This document shows, piece by piece, positions 26,400 to 38,895 of a stretch of 64,000 nucleotides of DNA. Every line of letters begins with the position of its first letter. Position 1 is the stretch's first letter. The notes below the pieces were generated by a model. It did not search any database. It saw only the letters and a list, made by a program, of their open reading frames with translations, and was not told the DNA's origin. The translations under genes were made by a program, and so were the position numbers. Source of the DNA: Inia geoffrensis (lineage: Eukaryota; Chordata; Mammalia; Artiodactyla; Iniidae); NCBI GenBank assembly GCA_036417435.1, contig CM070904.1:65294408-65358407 (forward strand), in the 5' to 3' direction.

Positions 26400-28700
26400 C
26401 CAACCATAATTTTTTAATTGTTTTATTTCTCCTTCAATTTTGTCACATTCGGCTTAATGTATTTTGGGTTTCTGTTGTTAGGTGTGTTTACATCTATAAT
26501 GGTTATTTGTATATTTCTGACGTTGACCCTCTTATTATTATGAAATGTCCTTGTTCCTAATATTTCTTAAATTCTATTTTTTCTGCTATTAATATAGCTA
26601 CTCCATCTCTGTTACGATTATTGTTTGCATGGTATAGCTTTTCCCATCTTTTTGCTATCAACATATTTATGTCTCTGTATTTAAAGTGAGTCTCTTACAG
26701 AGCATATAGTTGATTCTTCAATTATTATTCAGTCTGACAATCTCTTACTTTGATTGGTATGTTTAATCTATTTCTATTTAATGTAATTACTGATATAATA
26801 TGATTTATATTTGTCACTTTGTTATTTGTTTTTTAGTAATGTCATATCTTTAGTCTTCTCTTCCTTCTTTTCTGCCTTCTTTTGTGTTAAATATATTTTA
26901 GTGTTATGATTTTAATTCCTCTGTTAATATTTTAATCTGTTTTAAAGATATTTTCTTAGTGGTTTCTCTAGGGGTTGCAACATGCATCTTAATTTATCAA
27001 AATCTATTTTAACACTGGCTTAATCCCAGTAAAATATCGCAATGTGTTCCAGTAGAGTTCCATTTCCTACCACATTTTTTGTGCTATTTTTTATCACATC
27101 TAGATATGTTACAAACTAACAACAGAGTGTTATAACTATTACTTTATACAATCATATCCTTTAGAGAAATCAAAACAAGGAGAGAAAAAAAAGATATAGT
27201 TGTTTTTTTAAAAATATTTACACATATATTTTCCAGCACTATTTCTTCTGTGGATTCAAGTTACTGTCTGGTATAATTTTCTTCACCTGAAGAATTTCTT
27301 TTAGTACCTCTAAGGTAGGTCTACTGGCAACAAATTCTCACTTTTTTTTTTCTTTCAACACTTCAAACATGTCACTACACTACCTTTTTGCCTCTGGTTT
27401 TTCAGATGAGAAATCAGCTATTAATCTTACCATGTTCTCTTAGTTTTCAATATTTGATTATGGTGGGTCATAATCTCTTTGTCTTTATCCCAATTGGAAT
27501 ACACTGGGATTTTTGAATCTGTATATTGTTTAACAACACATTTGAGAAGGTTGTTGGCCATTATTCTTCAGATATGTTTTCTATATCTTTCTCTTTTTCC
27601 TCTCTTCATGGGACTCTCATTATGCATATGTTGGCATATTTGATGTTGTCCTACAGGTCTCTGAGATGCTAATCATTTTTCTTTAATCAATTTTCTATAT
27701 TTTCTTCATTGGATTATTTCTATTGATCTATCCATCTTCTATTGATCTATCTTCAAGTTCTCCTATTCTTTCTTCTGCCATCTTGTATCTGCTATTGATC
27801 TTACCTAGTGATCTTACCCTTCCATTACTGTACTTTTCAACTCTAGAACTTCCATTTGTTTATTTTTATGTTTCTATTTCTGTATTAAGATTTCCTATGT
27901 CATGAGTTATTATCATATTTTCCTTCAATTCTTTAAACATGATTTCCTTTAACTATTTGAAATATTTAAAATACCTGCTTTAAAATCTTCGTTAAAGATC
28001 TAGGCCCTCTTAGAGAGTCTATTGACTTGTCACTGTTTTGTCTAAGTGTGGGTCATACTTTTCTCTGCATGGTTCTTTATTTATGTTTGCTAAAAAGTAG
28101 ATATTTTAGATTATCTATTATAGCAACTCGATTCTTTTTTCCTGAGGACTGTCATTCTGAACATATTTTCTTTCATTTTTGTGTGTTTGTTTATTTTAGA
28201 ATCTAGTCAGGAATTAATCTGTGGAACCTGTTTCCCTTACAGTATAGTGTGTGGCTGCCAATGTCTCTATTCAGTATATTTTATACTAATTTTAAGTTTT
28301 AGCCTGGTGTCCAATGGGTCACCCCCATGTGTATCTGCATAGTTTAGTAGTCATCCAATGATTAGACAGAGGTGTTCAAACTCCTCAAATCAATAAGTCT
28401 TCTACATTGTGTGTAGGTTAAGGATCAAGACAAGGTAGTTTTCAAGTCAAGGAACTTGGTGTTTGACTTACCTCTCGCTCAGATTTCCACTTTATATCCC
28501 CAGTCTAGTAACTCAATCTTTTTCCTGTTGCTGTATTCCAGTTTTCCTGTCTCAAAAATCTGCCACATATTAATGTCTAAGGCCCAGTCCTGTTCTTGAA
28601 CTGAAAGTCTAACCTTGTATTCATTCCCGGCTACACCCTGACACTGGCTGCTTCATCTAGCTAACCACCTACTCGCTATCATAATCTCTTCTGATACTGG

Positions 28701-30295
28701 GTTTTCTCTTTTATGCCTATCAGTTCATGGTTTGGCCTGTGTCATAAGCAACTCAGCTTCCAACCTAGGTGAATAAGGTCAATAAAGAGAGGAAATTTCA
28801 GAGACAGACCATTATCATGGTATTTCTTATGCCTGTTACAGAGTGGTGTTTTGCTCTTTACAATCACACAAGTGCTTGTGGCATTAAATTAAGTGAAATG
28901 ACTACAACTGTTTCCCTTAATTATCTCCTTAATCCCATGTAAATTTTTAAATTCTCCAAATGTTAAGGAAGTTTTATAATTTCTGAGCCTATTTTTGATA
29001 TACTGCTTATCAATCAGAGAAAGGCAATTTAAGAGTGGTAAAAAACTTCATATATGCATACATACACATTTACAAATTTATGTTAAGTGCTTTAAGTTAT
29101 AGAAGTAAAATATCATAATTAAATAATGAATCTCCTTCTGTCTTAGCAATGGGTTTGGCCTTACGGCAGCAAATTATTTCATGTGTATCTCCCACAAAGA
29201 TTATTCTTTCCTGGAATAATATGCATATTAATTAGTTCCTACAGCACTTGAGAGACTTCTGTTTTATTCCTACCAGTAAGGTCAGAAAATGCAGCCACCT
29301 TAGTTAGCAGCACATTTAAAAATCTTGAAGCAAGTTGTGGTCACAGAGAAGACTGGGCACCTCAAGGGAAGGGCAAAACCAAAGATAAGAATTTTTCACA
29401 GCTCTGAAATGATACCATGTGGCCTAATCAACACACTGCATTTGTAGCATCCTAATCCCCATTACCCACAATTAGAATGGACAGTTCTATTCAATTAGTA
29501 TGTGGCCAGGGTGGGTTTAAATTTAGTGTTGAAAATATAGGCATGCCACATTAAAATTCAAATATTCAAATGAGAAGCCTCAAGGGAATTTAGATTTTTT
29601 TTAACGACTGGTACCAAGCTATGTATAATAATATAAGAAATTTGCCTAATAGAATTTTAGACTTGAGTTATGATTTACTCTAAGGTAAAAATGCCATAAT
29701 TACCTCAAATTTGCCCACAAACTGCTAATCAGCTTTTAGATTTTAGAGGTTAGGGATACCCTGAATATAGAAACCTCCATGCACAAATCAACAAAAGACT
29801 TCTTTTCCATTTTTATAATACAGAAATGACATGTTGATGTTCCCCAAAGTAATATGTCCGCACTTACTAATCTCTGATTTCTGAAAGTCTAAACTTGACC
29901 AAGTGAACTATACATACACATAAGCTAATCTGAAACATTTTGAGTTAATCCCAAAGAGTTAAATTATGTATTTGAGTACAGTGAAATACTAAATTGCCCT
30001 AAATTTTCCTAAAATATTAAAATGTCATTATAATATAACAATAAACTCAAGGCAAATAATTCCAAAGTGTAAATAACTCTAGAGTGTGGTAAAGGTTAGC
30101 GGGAAGGTAAACTCATATTTGGAGAAGCTATACAAACTGGTTTTGAATATTAAGGTATCAGTTTCTTGATCAAATCCTGTATACATACACCACTTGGGAG
30201 TGAACCAGATGATTCTTTAGCATAAATAAAGAATACCATTATATATTACACCTGTAACCTGAAGAAAATAATACACTTCCAAAACATCATTATGT
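28701..30295. other. Unassigned intergenic DNA
   Basis: No gene or named repeat recognised over 1.6 kb of AT-rich sequence. Confidence 0.45.
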
Positions 30296-30299
30296 ATGT

Positions 30300-30500
30300 T
30301 GAGAGGAATGAAGCAGCAAACTGACCAAATGTGGCAGACATTCTTATACCATGGGTCTAGAGACCTGAGTTATACTCCTTGTTTTGCCACAGCTAACCTT
30401 GGGAAAGTAGCTTGACTCTCTGGGTTTCAGTGTCTTCAACTGAATATGAGGTTATTAGTATCAGATGATCTAAGAGGTTCTAAAATGGCGACCTGTTGTG
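30300..30500 (+). mobile_element. MIR SINE fossil
   Basis: Contains agagacctgagttatactcc, ccttgggaaagtagcttgac and tctctgggtttcagtgtc, the MIR core order. Confidence 0.72.
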
Positions 30501-30727
30501 TGGATCTGGCCAGTAGATATATTTGGTTTAGACTGGTGTTTTTAAACAACAACATTTTTAATTAAAAGTTTTCACATAAAAATTTCCTTTTTTTCTTTTA
30601 ACTCAAAAATCTGTCCCAATGCAGTGCTGAAATTACCATATGGCAACACTTAGCTTGAGCTAGGTAGTGACTGCCCTCTACAGATGCAAGCTCCCTTTAG
30701 TTGGTTTCAGATATACTCTTCAGGTTT

Positions 30728-30905
30728 TTTTTTTTTTTTTTTTATTGAGGTAAAATTGGTATAGAACATTATATCAGTTTCCTGTGTTCAACATAATAAT
30801 TTGATCTTTGTACATACTACAAAGTGATCACCCCAAGTCTAGTTACCATCTGTCACCATAATAATTGTTCCCTTTCACCATTTCGCCCACCTGCCTCTAC
30901 TCTTT
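30728..30905 (-). mobile_element. L1 3' UTR fragment, antisense
   Basis: A poly(T) run, then tattgaggtaaaattggtat, tcagtttcctgtgttcaaca and tcaccccaagtctagttacc, the reverse of an L1 3' UTR. Right edge uncertain. Confidence 0.85.
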
Positions 30906-31329
30906 AGTCTTGAACATGCATCTGCACTCACCCAGCCCATTTTACGCATTTACTGCATCTGCCTAGCCCTGTAGGCATTTGATATTGCAATCTCTAATTT
31001 AGTAGATCCCTTCAGGCTCTTAAGATTCTGTGATTCTTAATGTTAATAAAAATACATTAGCCTGTTATTTCCTAGAATAGTAAGTTTCTACTTAGATAAA
31101 ACCAGAGAATGGGTAAGAGAATAGTTATGCTCTAGTGAACATACATTCAAGGAAAACTGGAGAATGGAGTATTGCTCATTTGGATAGACTTGGACTATCA
31201 AGGCAAAACATGAGCTCCCTGGGAAATGTGGACATGGGGAAATTGTCACTTACAATTTGGGCAAAAAGGGCAAAAATAAATTTTGAAATGGAATTAAGGA
31301 AGAAAGTAATAATTTGTTTTAACAAATGC

Positions 31330-31545
31330 CCTTTTGAGGCCAGACACGGTGCTAGTCCCATGTTATTACCTGATTTGTTAAACCTCATAGTCTATGAGCT
31401 GCTAGATATCTTCCCCATTATCAGGATGAGAAAATTTAGGCTCATAAAGATTAAGTAACTTGCACAAGGTCACATAACTAATAACTCTCAGAGGCAAAAT
31501 TTGAATCTAACTCTAAAGCCACAGTTCTTTCCACTACAACACCAG
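31330..31545 (-). mobile_element. MIR SINE, antisense
   Basis: Contains gaggccagacacggtgctag, gattaagtaacttgcacaag, gtcacataactaataactc and tttgaatctaactctaaag. A 107-codon plus-strand ORF (31135-31458) partly overlaps it and is a chance frame. Confidence 0.85.
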
Positions 31546-31549
31546 ACAA

Positions 31550-33880
31550 ACATTTACTTCCTAGCTTGGCCTATAGTCAACAGACCTGAGATATGGCGTG
31601 GGGGAGAATGAACCTATCTTGTTTCATTTGCAAGAATATGACTAGGTTCTGCAGTTTCATTAAAGATGCCCTTTTCCAACAAGTATAAATATATAAAACT
31701 TGGAGCCTAAATCAATTAACAATTAACAACTGAAACTTGGAATACCTTCCCCTAAATAATCGTAGTATTGCATAATCAGCTATATCAGTGAGCCTAAATA
31801 TATTAAGGTCATTCATTCACCTTCAAAAGTTTAGATGTTGCTATTTCTGAAAGTAAGGGTAAATCAAGAAGACATACCTTACGGTAATTTTAAAATATCA
31901 GGAACAATTTTGTGAACACTTACTAAGAACTTGTCTTATTTCATCCATTTCATGGATATTCATGTGAATGCCTATTCAGTCATATTCTGTATTCACAAAA
32001 TTGACAATTATGACAAAATCCTTCTTAAAGTATGCACTGGTGAAAATGTTCATAGACATAGTAAAACCCTGAATACCCAGCTTCTCTGAATTTTTATAGA
32101 GTACTGGGGAAATTATATATTTTAAAGTGTGCCATAATTCCCTTGATCTCTCTTGAAAAAAGAGGGACTCTAATTACATATGAGATCAGAAGGAGACAAA
32201 TACTATTCAAGAATTGCCTTTCAATTTTTGAAGTATGGTTGTGTTTTTTAAAGGTTCACTGTATTCCTTTATGGTCATCACTAACTGCAATTCAATTTCA
32301 GAAAAATAATTCAGCATATTTATTCAGTCATGTTTCTCTCTTGCCATGTTATGCTGTTTCAGTAGTCCACATGTTTCTAAAATACTCGTTGAATTAGATA
32401 ATCAGCTGTACAAATACCTTACACAATGAATTCTTTTTCTGAATTTTAAAGATGAGTATAAGAAACGTTTATTTATAATCCAAATTTAAATCCCTTTTGC
32501 TTTAAAAACAAGGCCAAATAGCAAAGCCTCTTCTACTGCTTGTGCTCTATAACATCTCTTGATTACTCTGACAGAGTTCCAGTCACAGGTTGTGAGTCAG
32601 AAAGAGGATTTTCAATGTCCAGCAGCTAAATGTGTCAGCCATGACATTTCTGATAGTTCTATTTTTATATACAGAGAGAAGGAAAAATCACTTCTTTGTA
32701 TCTGTCCCTTGCAAAATCCTCAGTTTAACTCCAGCTTTAGATATGTACAATAGTGAATGCATTCTTAGTTAACATGACAAGCGACTGACATTTTTAAACT
32801 GGAATAACGCAAGTAATGAAAACATAATCTACGCAAGTTTGTCCCTTCTGCATTCTTATTCCCTCTTTTAGCCATAAAGCCTGTTAAAATGTAGTTGAAA
32901 TAATATAAAATGCAATTCAAATCTCACTATTGTCCTAATCGGGTTTTTTCCTACTCTTATACAGCTTATCTAAAACTGTTGAAATATAACTTGCTTGAGT
33001 TATAATATTATGTGAATTAAGAATCTGTATTGTTTGGAAGCTCTTTTAATTGGTCTACAGGGAGGTTTTCTGTATATATTAGAATGATTGTATGTCTGAA
33101 TTATAACGAACCTACCTTTAAAATTCCTTTGTGTTTAAAAACATATTAGAGGCAAAACATTTTAATACTTCTTGGAATAGGCTTTATTGCTAAAATTATT
33201 GGTTTGGCAATCTTGGCATACATGGAAATTTCTGATAGGCTGTCATATCAATGTCAGTGGAGCCCAGGAATTTCATGGCTCTGGCTGTTTTCCTTATTTT
33301 TATTTATAAATTCTGTTTCATAACAGCAATAAGATGCTTCAGGCCTTGCAGTTCTGGGGGATTATTGCACTTGTCAGGTGGTAAAAATCACTGGACCCTC
33401 TGCCTGGTGACGTGGAACACCACTAGAGGCATGTAATCACTGAGAAATGCAGTTCCTAGAATTTCTTAATATTTTATAATGACATATTTAACTTTTAAAA
33501 TAAATGATCTATTTTGAAGGCTGGAGGTGTCATAAGAGTAGTCAACCAGCAGCTAAGGAATGGAGAAAACGTAGATCATAGAGGCAGAGAGAAATGGCCA
33601 AGAAGTGACCATCTTACAGTAAATCCTGAAGGATATAAAAATCTAGAATAAAGTATATTGTATATGAAAATTGAGAAACTGGCTACGATTGGTCAACATA
33701 TTTGTATATTAATATAAATTGTTTTACCATAATATTCTGTTTGTTTTCTTCCTTATAAATAAATATAATATGTTTATATACAAAAACATGATATAGACTG
33801 CAAGTATAAATACATGAAGGTCATATGTGAAAAAATGTAATTTACTCACACTGAAGGAAAGGCTACACACTATTTCTATT
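31550..33880. other. Unassigned intergenic DNA
   Basis: AT-rich sequence with no gene, promoter or named repeat recognised. ORFs of 60-84 codons lack motifs. Confidence 0.45.
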
Positions 33881-33891
33881 AAAAAAGTCCT

Positions 33892-34097
33892 GGGCTTCCC
33901 TGGTGGCGCAGTGGTTGAGAGTCCACCTGCCAATGCGGGGGACACGGATTCGTGCCCGGTCCCGGAAGATCCCACATGCCGCGGAGTGGCTAGGCCCGTG
34001 AGCCACCGCCGCTGAGCCTGCGCGTCCGGAGCCTGTGCTCCGCAACAGGAGGCCACAACAGTGAGAGGCCCGCGTACCGCTAAAAAAAAAAAAAAAA
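33892..34097 (+). mobile_element. CHR-type SINE, short form
   Basis: Complete copy from gggcttccctggtggcgcag to the ccgcgtaccgct end and poly(A) tail. TSD aaaaaagtcct at 33881-33891 and 34098-34108. Confidence 0.95.
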
Positions 34098-34109
34098 AAA
34101 AAAGTCCTA

Positions 34110-35210
34110 CCTGATATAATTAGCATAATACTTAGTAAAAAATCTTCAAAAGTATACTCTTGAAAAAAAGCAGCCTGATTTCTTAAATAAATGGAATGTC
34201 AAATTGACTCAAATTATATAACAGTAGATAGAGGTTTAAAATTAAATTTCTGTTTCTAAATAACTGTTTGGAAGTGAATTCTTGTATCTTACCAATTGTT
34301 CTAAATAACAATGTAAACCAAAGGAGACCAAATTATCTTTGCAGGGAAAGAATACCAAAGTTTTTCTTGGAAAAGCGCCAGTTTTAGGTAGGGGGTGTTT
34401 ATGGCCTGGGGACTTACTGTAGCAATAGAAAAAGATTAATAATTTGCACATGTTAGATTCTTGGAAGGCAGGATACAGCTGTAAAGAATTAACCCCTCTT
34501 GCGAGATGTAAAAACACAGAGCAGCTAAGAGGAAACCTATTGGGAGGGACTAAAAGATGTCCTCAAAGTGAAGCAGAGAAAGTACTTTTGGGAACTGACA
34601 TGCTTTTGTCTTTGCTTATAAATGGGCAGATAACTTTAAAAAATTTTAGACAAACGGAATTGTGCCCAATTAAAATGTATTATTGAAATATTAAGTAAGC
34701 ACTATAATGAATTGTTTAAAGAAATCACTATTACAATGCTTTTCTCAAGGATGACCTAAAATAAAAGCCACTCCATTAAAGGAAAGTATGTACATCTGTG
34801 TGATGAGGCCCTATACCTCTAACTTTCTGAAATGCTGCTTCATTGACTGACAAAGACTCATTTTTCAGAATACACAGACCTAAAAAATAAGTAATCACAT
34901 CAAAACATTTTGTCAATGAGTAAATGAGAGGTCCAAATTCCATTTTAACTGAAATTCGTGGTTGATTTTTTGCTTCATGGAAGAGAAAAGTGGCTGCTAT
35001 GCTTCAATGAAAGAAGCCCAACGTAACTTTTAAAAGATCTTAAAACACAGGTTTAAAGAGTGAAGATATTACTGAAAACATTTTATAACATCTGCTTTAA
35101 GTAAATCTCATTCATCATTCCAATTTCGTTTAAGCCTGAAGCAGAGATGGAAAAAATACACACCCGACTTAATGTATAATTCAGTACCTTGGTGTTTCCT
35201 TCAAAATAAT
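34110..35210. other. Unassigned intergenic DNA
   Basis: No gene or named repeat recognised. An 80-codon plus-strand and a 91-codon minus-strand ORF overlap around 34.45 kb without motifs. Confidence 0.45.
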
Positions 35211-35214
35211 ACGC

Positions 35215-35560
35215 CAGTGGTTCTCAAAGTGTGGTCTCGGGTCCCCTGGGGGTCCCTAAGACTCTTTCAGGGGCCTCACAAGGTCAGACTTATTTTCATA
35301 ATAATACTAAGACTTTTTTTTCTTTTTCCACTTTCACTGTCTCATGAGAGTTCAAGTGGACCTTCCAGAGGCCACATGACATATGATGACATCATCACTC
35401 TGGAGGCTAATGGAACATGTATGCGTGTATATTCTTCTGTTTGGGGGGATTTTCTAGGTAAACTCTTTGGGGTCATCAGTAATTTTGTATAAAGTACTCT
35501 TGAGACCAAAAAGTCTGAAAGGTATTAAAATATGGTCATCTGGCCCACCTCACAACAACA
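35215..35560 (+). mobile_element. hAT-type DNA transposon fossil
   Basis: Starts cagtggttctcaaagtgtgg, then gggtccctaagactctttca and cataataatactaagac, a Charlie-type hAT pattern. The right terminus is not clear, and the 106-codon ORF across it has no transposase motif. Confidence 0.7.
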
Positions 35561-35853
35561 TCCTTGCCTGGATCTTTGATATTTTCAATGCTTTCTACAT
35601 AGTGTTAAACACATTGCAGTCGATATTATTATGATTAAAGAGTGAACATATCTATTATATGTACATTTAAAACTCTGCCCTTTAGAAATCAATGAAAGAA
35701 AGTTGTGTCATCAGCTTATAAAATATATAAAAGTAGAGCTGCTGCCCTAGGGAGAAACACAGATCTGCCTATGGGCTGGCTCCATAGACTCCGCCAGAGT
35801 TTCCTGAACTTCTGCTGAGACATTATGAAAACTACCAAGTTGGATTTTCCATA

Positions 35854-35859
35854 TGTGTA

Positions 35860-35929
<70 letters not shown>
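35854..35929. repeat. Compound (GT)n-(AT)n-(AG)n microsatellite
   Basis: Three perfect dinucleotide tracts abut: GT, then AT from about 35873, then AG from about 35901 to 35929. Overlapping frames give LSLSLS and YIYIYI artefacts. Confidence 0.98.
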
Positions 35930-35932
<3 letters not shown>

Positions 35933-35944
35933 GTTCTACACACA

Positions 35945-36145
35945 TAATTTTATATGATTTCAATAACAATCTGATGAGGTATACGAAATAGATAGTATCC
36001 CACAATAAATACAAAGAAATTGAGAGGCTTGGAGATGTGAAATAACCTGTCCAAGGGCACACACTAGTAAGTGGTGCGGCCAAGCCTGACACCAATGTCT
36101 TCCAATTCCATGTCCACGGCCTTGTCTCTATACCATTCTAGCTCT
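35945..36145 (-). mobile_element. MIR SINE fossil, antisense
   Basis: Contains aaattgagaggcttggagat, acctgtccaagggcacacac, tagtaagtggtgcggccaag and ttgtctctataccattc, in reverse-MIR order. Confidence 0.8.
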
Positions 36146-37378
36146 ACCTGGGATTTCAAACTGCTCATAAACTTAAGCCTAATTTTTATAACTATTATAT
36201 ATTTAGCTCTGTTCTTCCCTAGGAATGGAGAGAGGAGAGAAGAGCCCTCTTTACTCATTCTGAGTTTTTCTCAAGAATTGTCTTCTAAAACCCTACCTTG
36301 GCAAGCACCTCCATGAAGATAAAATTTACTAGGGAGCTTTCTGTTAACACTGTTCCCCAAATAGAAATAGCAAACAAGTAAATAAACACAAGAGGGAGAA
36401 GAGGAGGGGGTAATCATTTAGGAAAGGTATGTCCCAAGATGACAGTGATTCTGCTTAAATTCTCCTCCTTTTTTTTTTTTGCCCAACCCAGTGGCCATAC
36501 TGCAAGTTAAAAGAGACAGGTATCAAGAATTTAAATTCTTCATATATTATACACATATGAGGTTTTAAAAAATAGTGTATTTTAACAGAAAAGTATGCAC
36601 CTTACACCCTTATTTCAGGTAAGTAAATAAACACGACAGGATGAACAGCTTTCTAAGGTCAAATAGGCAAGGAAACAGCTAAACAAAGTTAAAAATTAAC
36701 AAGGCAAATCTACAGTACATCTGATTTAATCACTATACTGGGTTTTTTTTTCCCTTCATTAGGCAGTTGTTACCAGACCACCTTTCCCTTTTCTATAGAT
36801 TCTTCTTCATTCCTCAGCCTTCAACAATGATACCCCAACTTTTATTTGCAGCTCAGTTATGTGTTTGGTGGGGGAATAGGACTTCGACAGCAGTATGATA
36901 TTTCTGAGGAATAGGTCAGTCTCCTACTGAGTTGGAATTTGCAACCTTCTTGGGGTTGCCTGGCCCAGATATTTTTTGCTATACCAAGAACTGAACATTG
37001 TCATTATTTCAGACTTCAGAAAAACATTCACAAGCTGGTCTGATCTGTCTAAAGCTACATTAAAAGCTCCTGAATACCATTCCGATTAACCAGTGTATTT
37101 TGAATAATTTTTCATCGAAAATAGCACCACACACAAATCAAGTAAGAGAAGCAGTTGTCAAGCTGTGTTAGTTAATAGTAACTAATATAAAGGTTACAGA
37201 ATATTCAGGGAAAATTAATCTAATGATTTAACACAATCATATGTTTAATTAACACAATAATGTTTTGCATACCAACTCATTCTACTGTCTAAAACAGCAT
37301 TTTATCACACAAAATAGAATAACAGTTGACTTATACAATATTCTTTATCACCACAGTGTTTTACATTATGTATCTAAT
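36146..37378. other. Unassigned intergenic DNA
   Basis: No gene or named repeat recognised. Poly(T) runs at about 36470 and 36743. Confidence 0.45.
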
Positions 37379-37381
37379 GTA

Positions 37382-37765
37382 CTGTTAAAAAATAAACTGA
37401 GGCATATTAAAAACTTTGAGTTGTTTTAATCAAAAATGGGTTCGAATCAGGCAGCATCCAGTCTAGCACATAGAAAGGAACTCCAAAGAGCTTTACAAAA
37501 TGAAACACTTTTATAGGCAGATGGGAGCAGGAACAAGGAAGTTATACTAGGCCAAAAAGCCAGTTGGTTATTGCAGGATTACTTTCCTTTAGGGATGGCA
37601 GGGGTCTATCAGGCAGATTGCCTAGCTAGTGCTAGCATGTGATTCCTGATTGACTGATTTAGGATCCCCTTTCTGGGAGAACCAAAACTGTAATTAAGTC
37701 TCAGCTTGGTGAGGTAAGGCTTGGCATAAGTGATTCCATTCTGAGCTTGTCTTGTTTTTAACAGT
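37382..37765. mobile_element. Tc1/mariner-type non-autonomous DNA element
   Basis: The ends ctgttaaaaa (37382) and tttttaacag (ending 37765) are exact inverse copies, and each is flanked by TA (37380-37381, 37766-37767), as expected for a Tc1/mariner insertion. Length is 384 bp with no transposase frame. The interior contains atgggttcgaatcaggcagc and gtctcagcttggtgaggtaa. Family not determined; the class follows from the TIR and TA target. Confidence 0.72.
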
Positions 37766-37969
37766 ACGCAGGGACTTTGCCAAGTGGCTAAAGTTTATTA
37801 CCCCATTTTACAAATGCTAATAATAGATACAGAAGTTATGTAATGTTCCTGGAGTCATATCCCAACCAGTGGTACTACTGAAACTGAAGGAGAGAATTCT
37901 TGCTTTCCAGTTAGGTTCTTAAGCTTCTATGTTACTTTGAAATTGTCTTACTATCGCAAATGTTTTCTA

Positions 37970-38170
37970 TCCAAAGCATTGTTTACTGAATATCTACGAT
38001 AAGCCAGGGAATTTTACATGTTATCTCATTAAATCCTCACACACCACCCTGCTATAAAATGTTTACTGGTGAGTCCACTGAAGTTCAGAGATGTTAAGTA
38101 ATTTGCAGGCGACTGAATCAAGATTCTAGTTCCAAGTTCAAGAATCTACCTTTCACTACCTTGCTCCACT
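37970..38170 (-). mobile_element. MIR SINE, antisense
   Basis: Contains actgaatatctacgataagc, atctcattaaatcctcacac, gaagttcagagatgttaagt and aatttgcaggcgactgaatc, in reverse-MIR order. Confidence 0.82.
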
Positions 38171-38525
38171 TTCCTCCACTACAAACCTGGAAGAAAAACA
38201 TTTCTGCAAATAATCACGTGTGAATAACCCACAAAGGCTAGTAAACCCCAAGACGACTTAACAGTAATCTCTTCTTAAGGGAAAACAATAAAATGACAAT
38301 TTTTTAAAGTAAAAATAAGTTACTAGAAAAAACGAGAAGTGATTAAGAATAATTCATTTTAAAGCAGGGATCAAAATTTAGCAAATATATATATAGATGT
38401 CTTAGTATGTCAGGCATTATGCTAAGTCCTAGCCTCAAGGTGCTTACTTTCTAGAGTATTTTGATATGGAAATAAGGAGATATAAACAAGAGAAAGAAGA
38501 GTAAGGAAAAATTAAATACAAACAC
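38171..38525. other. Unassigned DNA upstream of the candidate promoter
   Basis: AT-rich sequence without a recognised repeat or gene. Confidence 0.45.
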
Positions 38526-38724
38526 CTGCGGTCAGAGTGGGAGCCAAGAACCAAATGAGTCCGCCACGAAAAACTGCGTCACCCTGTTTCACGAAAATTT
38601 TCCAAATTACTTTAAGTCACAGACAATTGAAAACCTGCTCATTTTCATTAAGGAAGAATAAGATTTAGTTTCAAAAATGAATGTTTCATGTGTTTCTTTA
38701 CCTGAGGGAAGCCTTCAGCCAAAC

Positions 38725-38895
38725 AGAAGCATCGCGAACTGAGCGCACGCCTACAGAAACCCTCTGGTAGTTCCCATTCCTTTCTCTGATTGGTTCCTCC
38801 CCAGACAGGAAGTCCCGCCCCCCCTCCCCGGCGGAAAGGCTGAAGACCGAATTCAGCTGGAGACGGAGTTCTGCTGGAGACTGGAGCTTGAGAGG
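38725..38895 (+). promoter_or_regulatory. Candidate CpG-rich promoter
   Basis: About ten CpG sites lie within roughly 170 bp, in a window otherwise poor in CpG outside SINEs and the L1 5' UTR. In order: catcgcgaactgagcgcacg (38730-38749), an inverted CCAAT box (ctgattggttcc, ATTGG 38789-38793), an ETS-type core (acaggaagt, 38805-38813), an SP1-type box (cccgcccc, 38814-38821) and ggcggaaa (38830-38837). No TATA box is evident. This layout is typical of a TATA-less housekeeping or testis-type promoter. Transcription start is inferred to lie near 38840. Direction is inferred from the downstream donor; a minus-strand start is also possible. Confidence 0.6.
38840..38894 (+). other. Candidate noncoding first exon
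   Basis: The segment from about 38840 ends at tgagag|gtacagcgg, a usable GT splice donor (GT at 38895-38896) with CAG-like positions on both sides. It has no ATG, so it would be 5' UTR. The motif gctggagac occurs twice (about 38855 and 38874). Its natural partner is the terminal exon at 44884. The start coordinate is a guess from the promoter elements. Confidence 0.45.

Larger units (their letters stand above)
23990..28700 (-). mobile_element. Old L1 (L1M type), antisense, split by five SINEs
   Basis: The 3' part (about 23990-24370) reads ccacactgccttgattact, ttgttttggctatcctaggt, atcagcttgtcaacttct. ORF2 and ORF1 regions follow (ggtttatcaattttgctga, caaagaaccaacttctaatt, then taccatgttctcttagttt near 27430). 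Beyond about 28000 is probable 5' UTR. All frames are broken. SINEs sit at 24540, 25093-25848 (three) and 26110. Continuity of the parts as one insertion is inferred. Confidence 0.8.

Noticed and set aside
31135..31458. 107-codon plus-strand ORF
   Set aside because: Its second half lies in an antisense MIR; no domain or splice context.
35172..35492. 106-codon plus-strand ORF
   Set aside because: It overlaps a hAT-type fossil and has no transposase motif.
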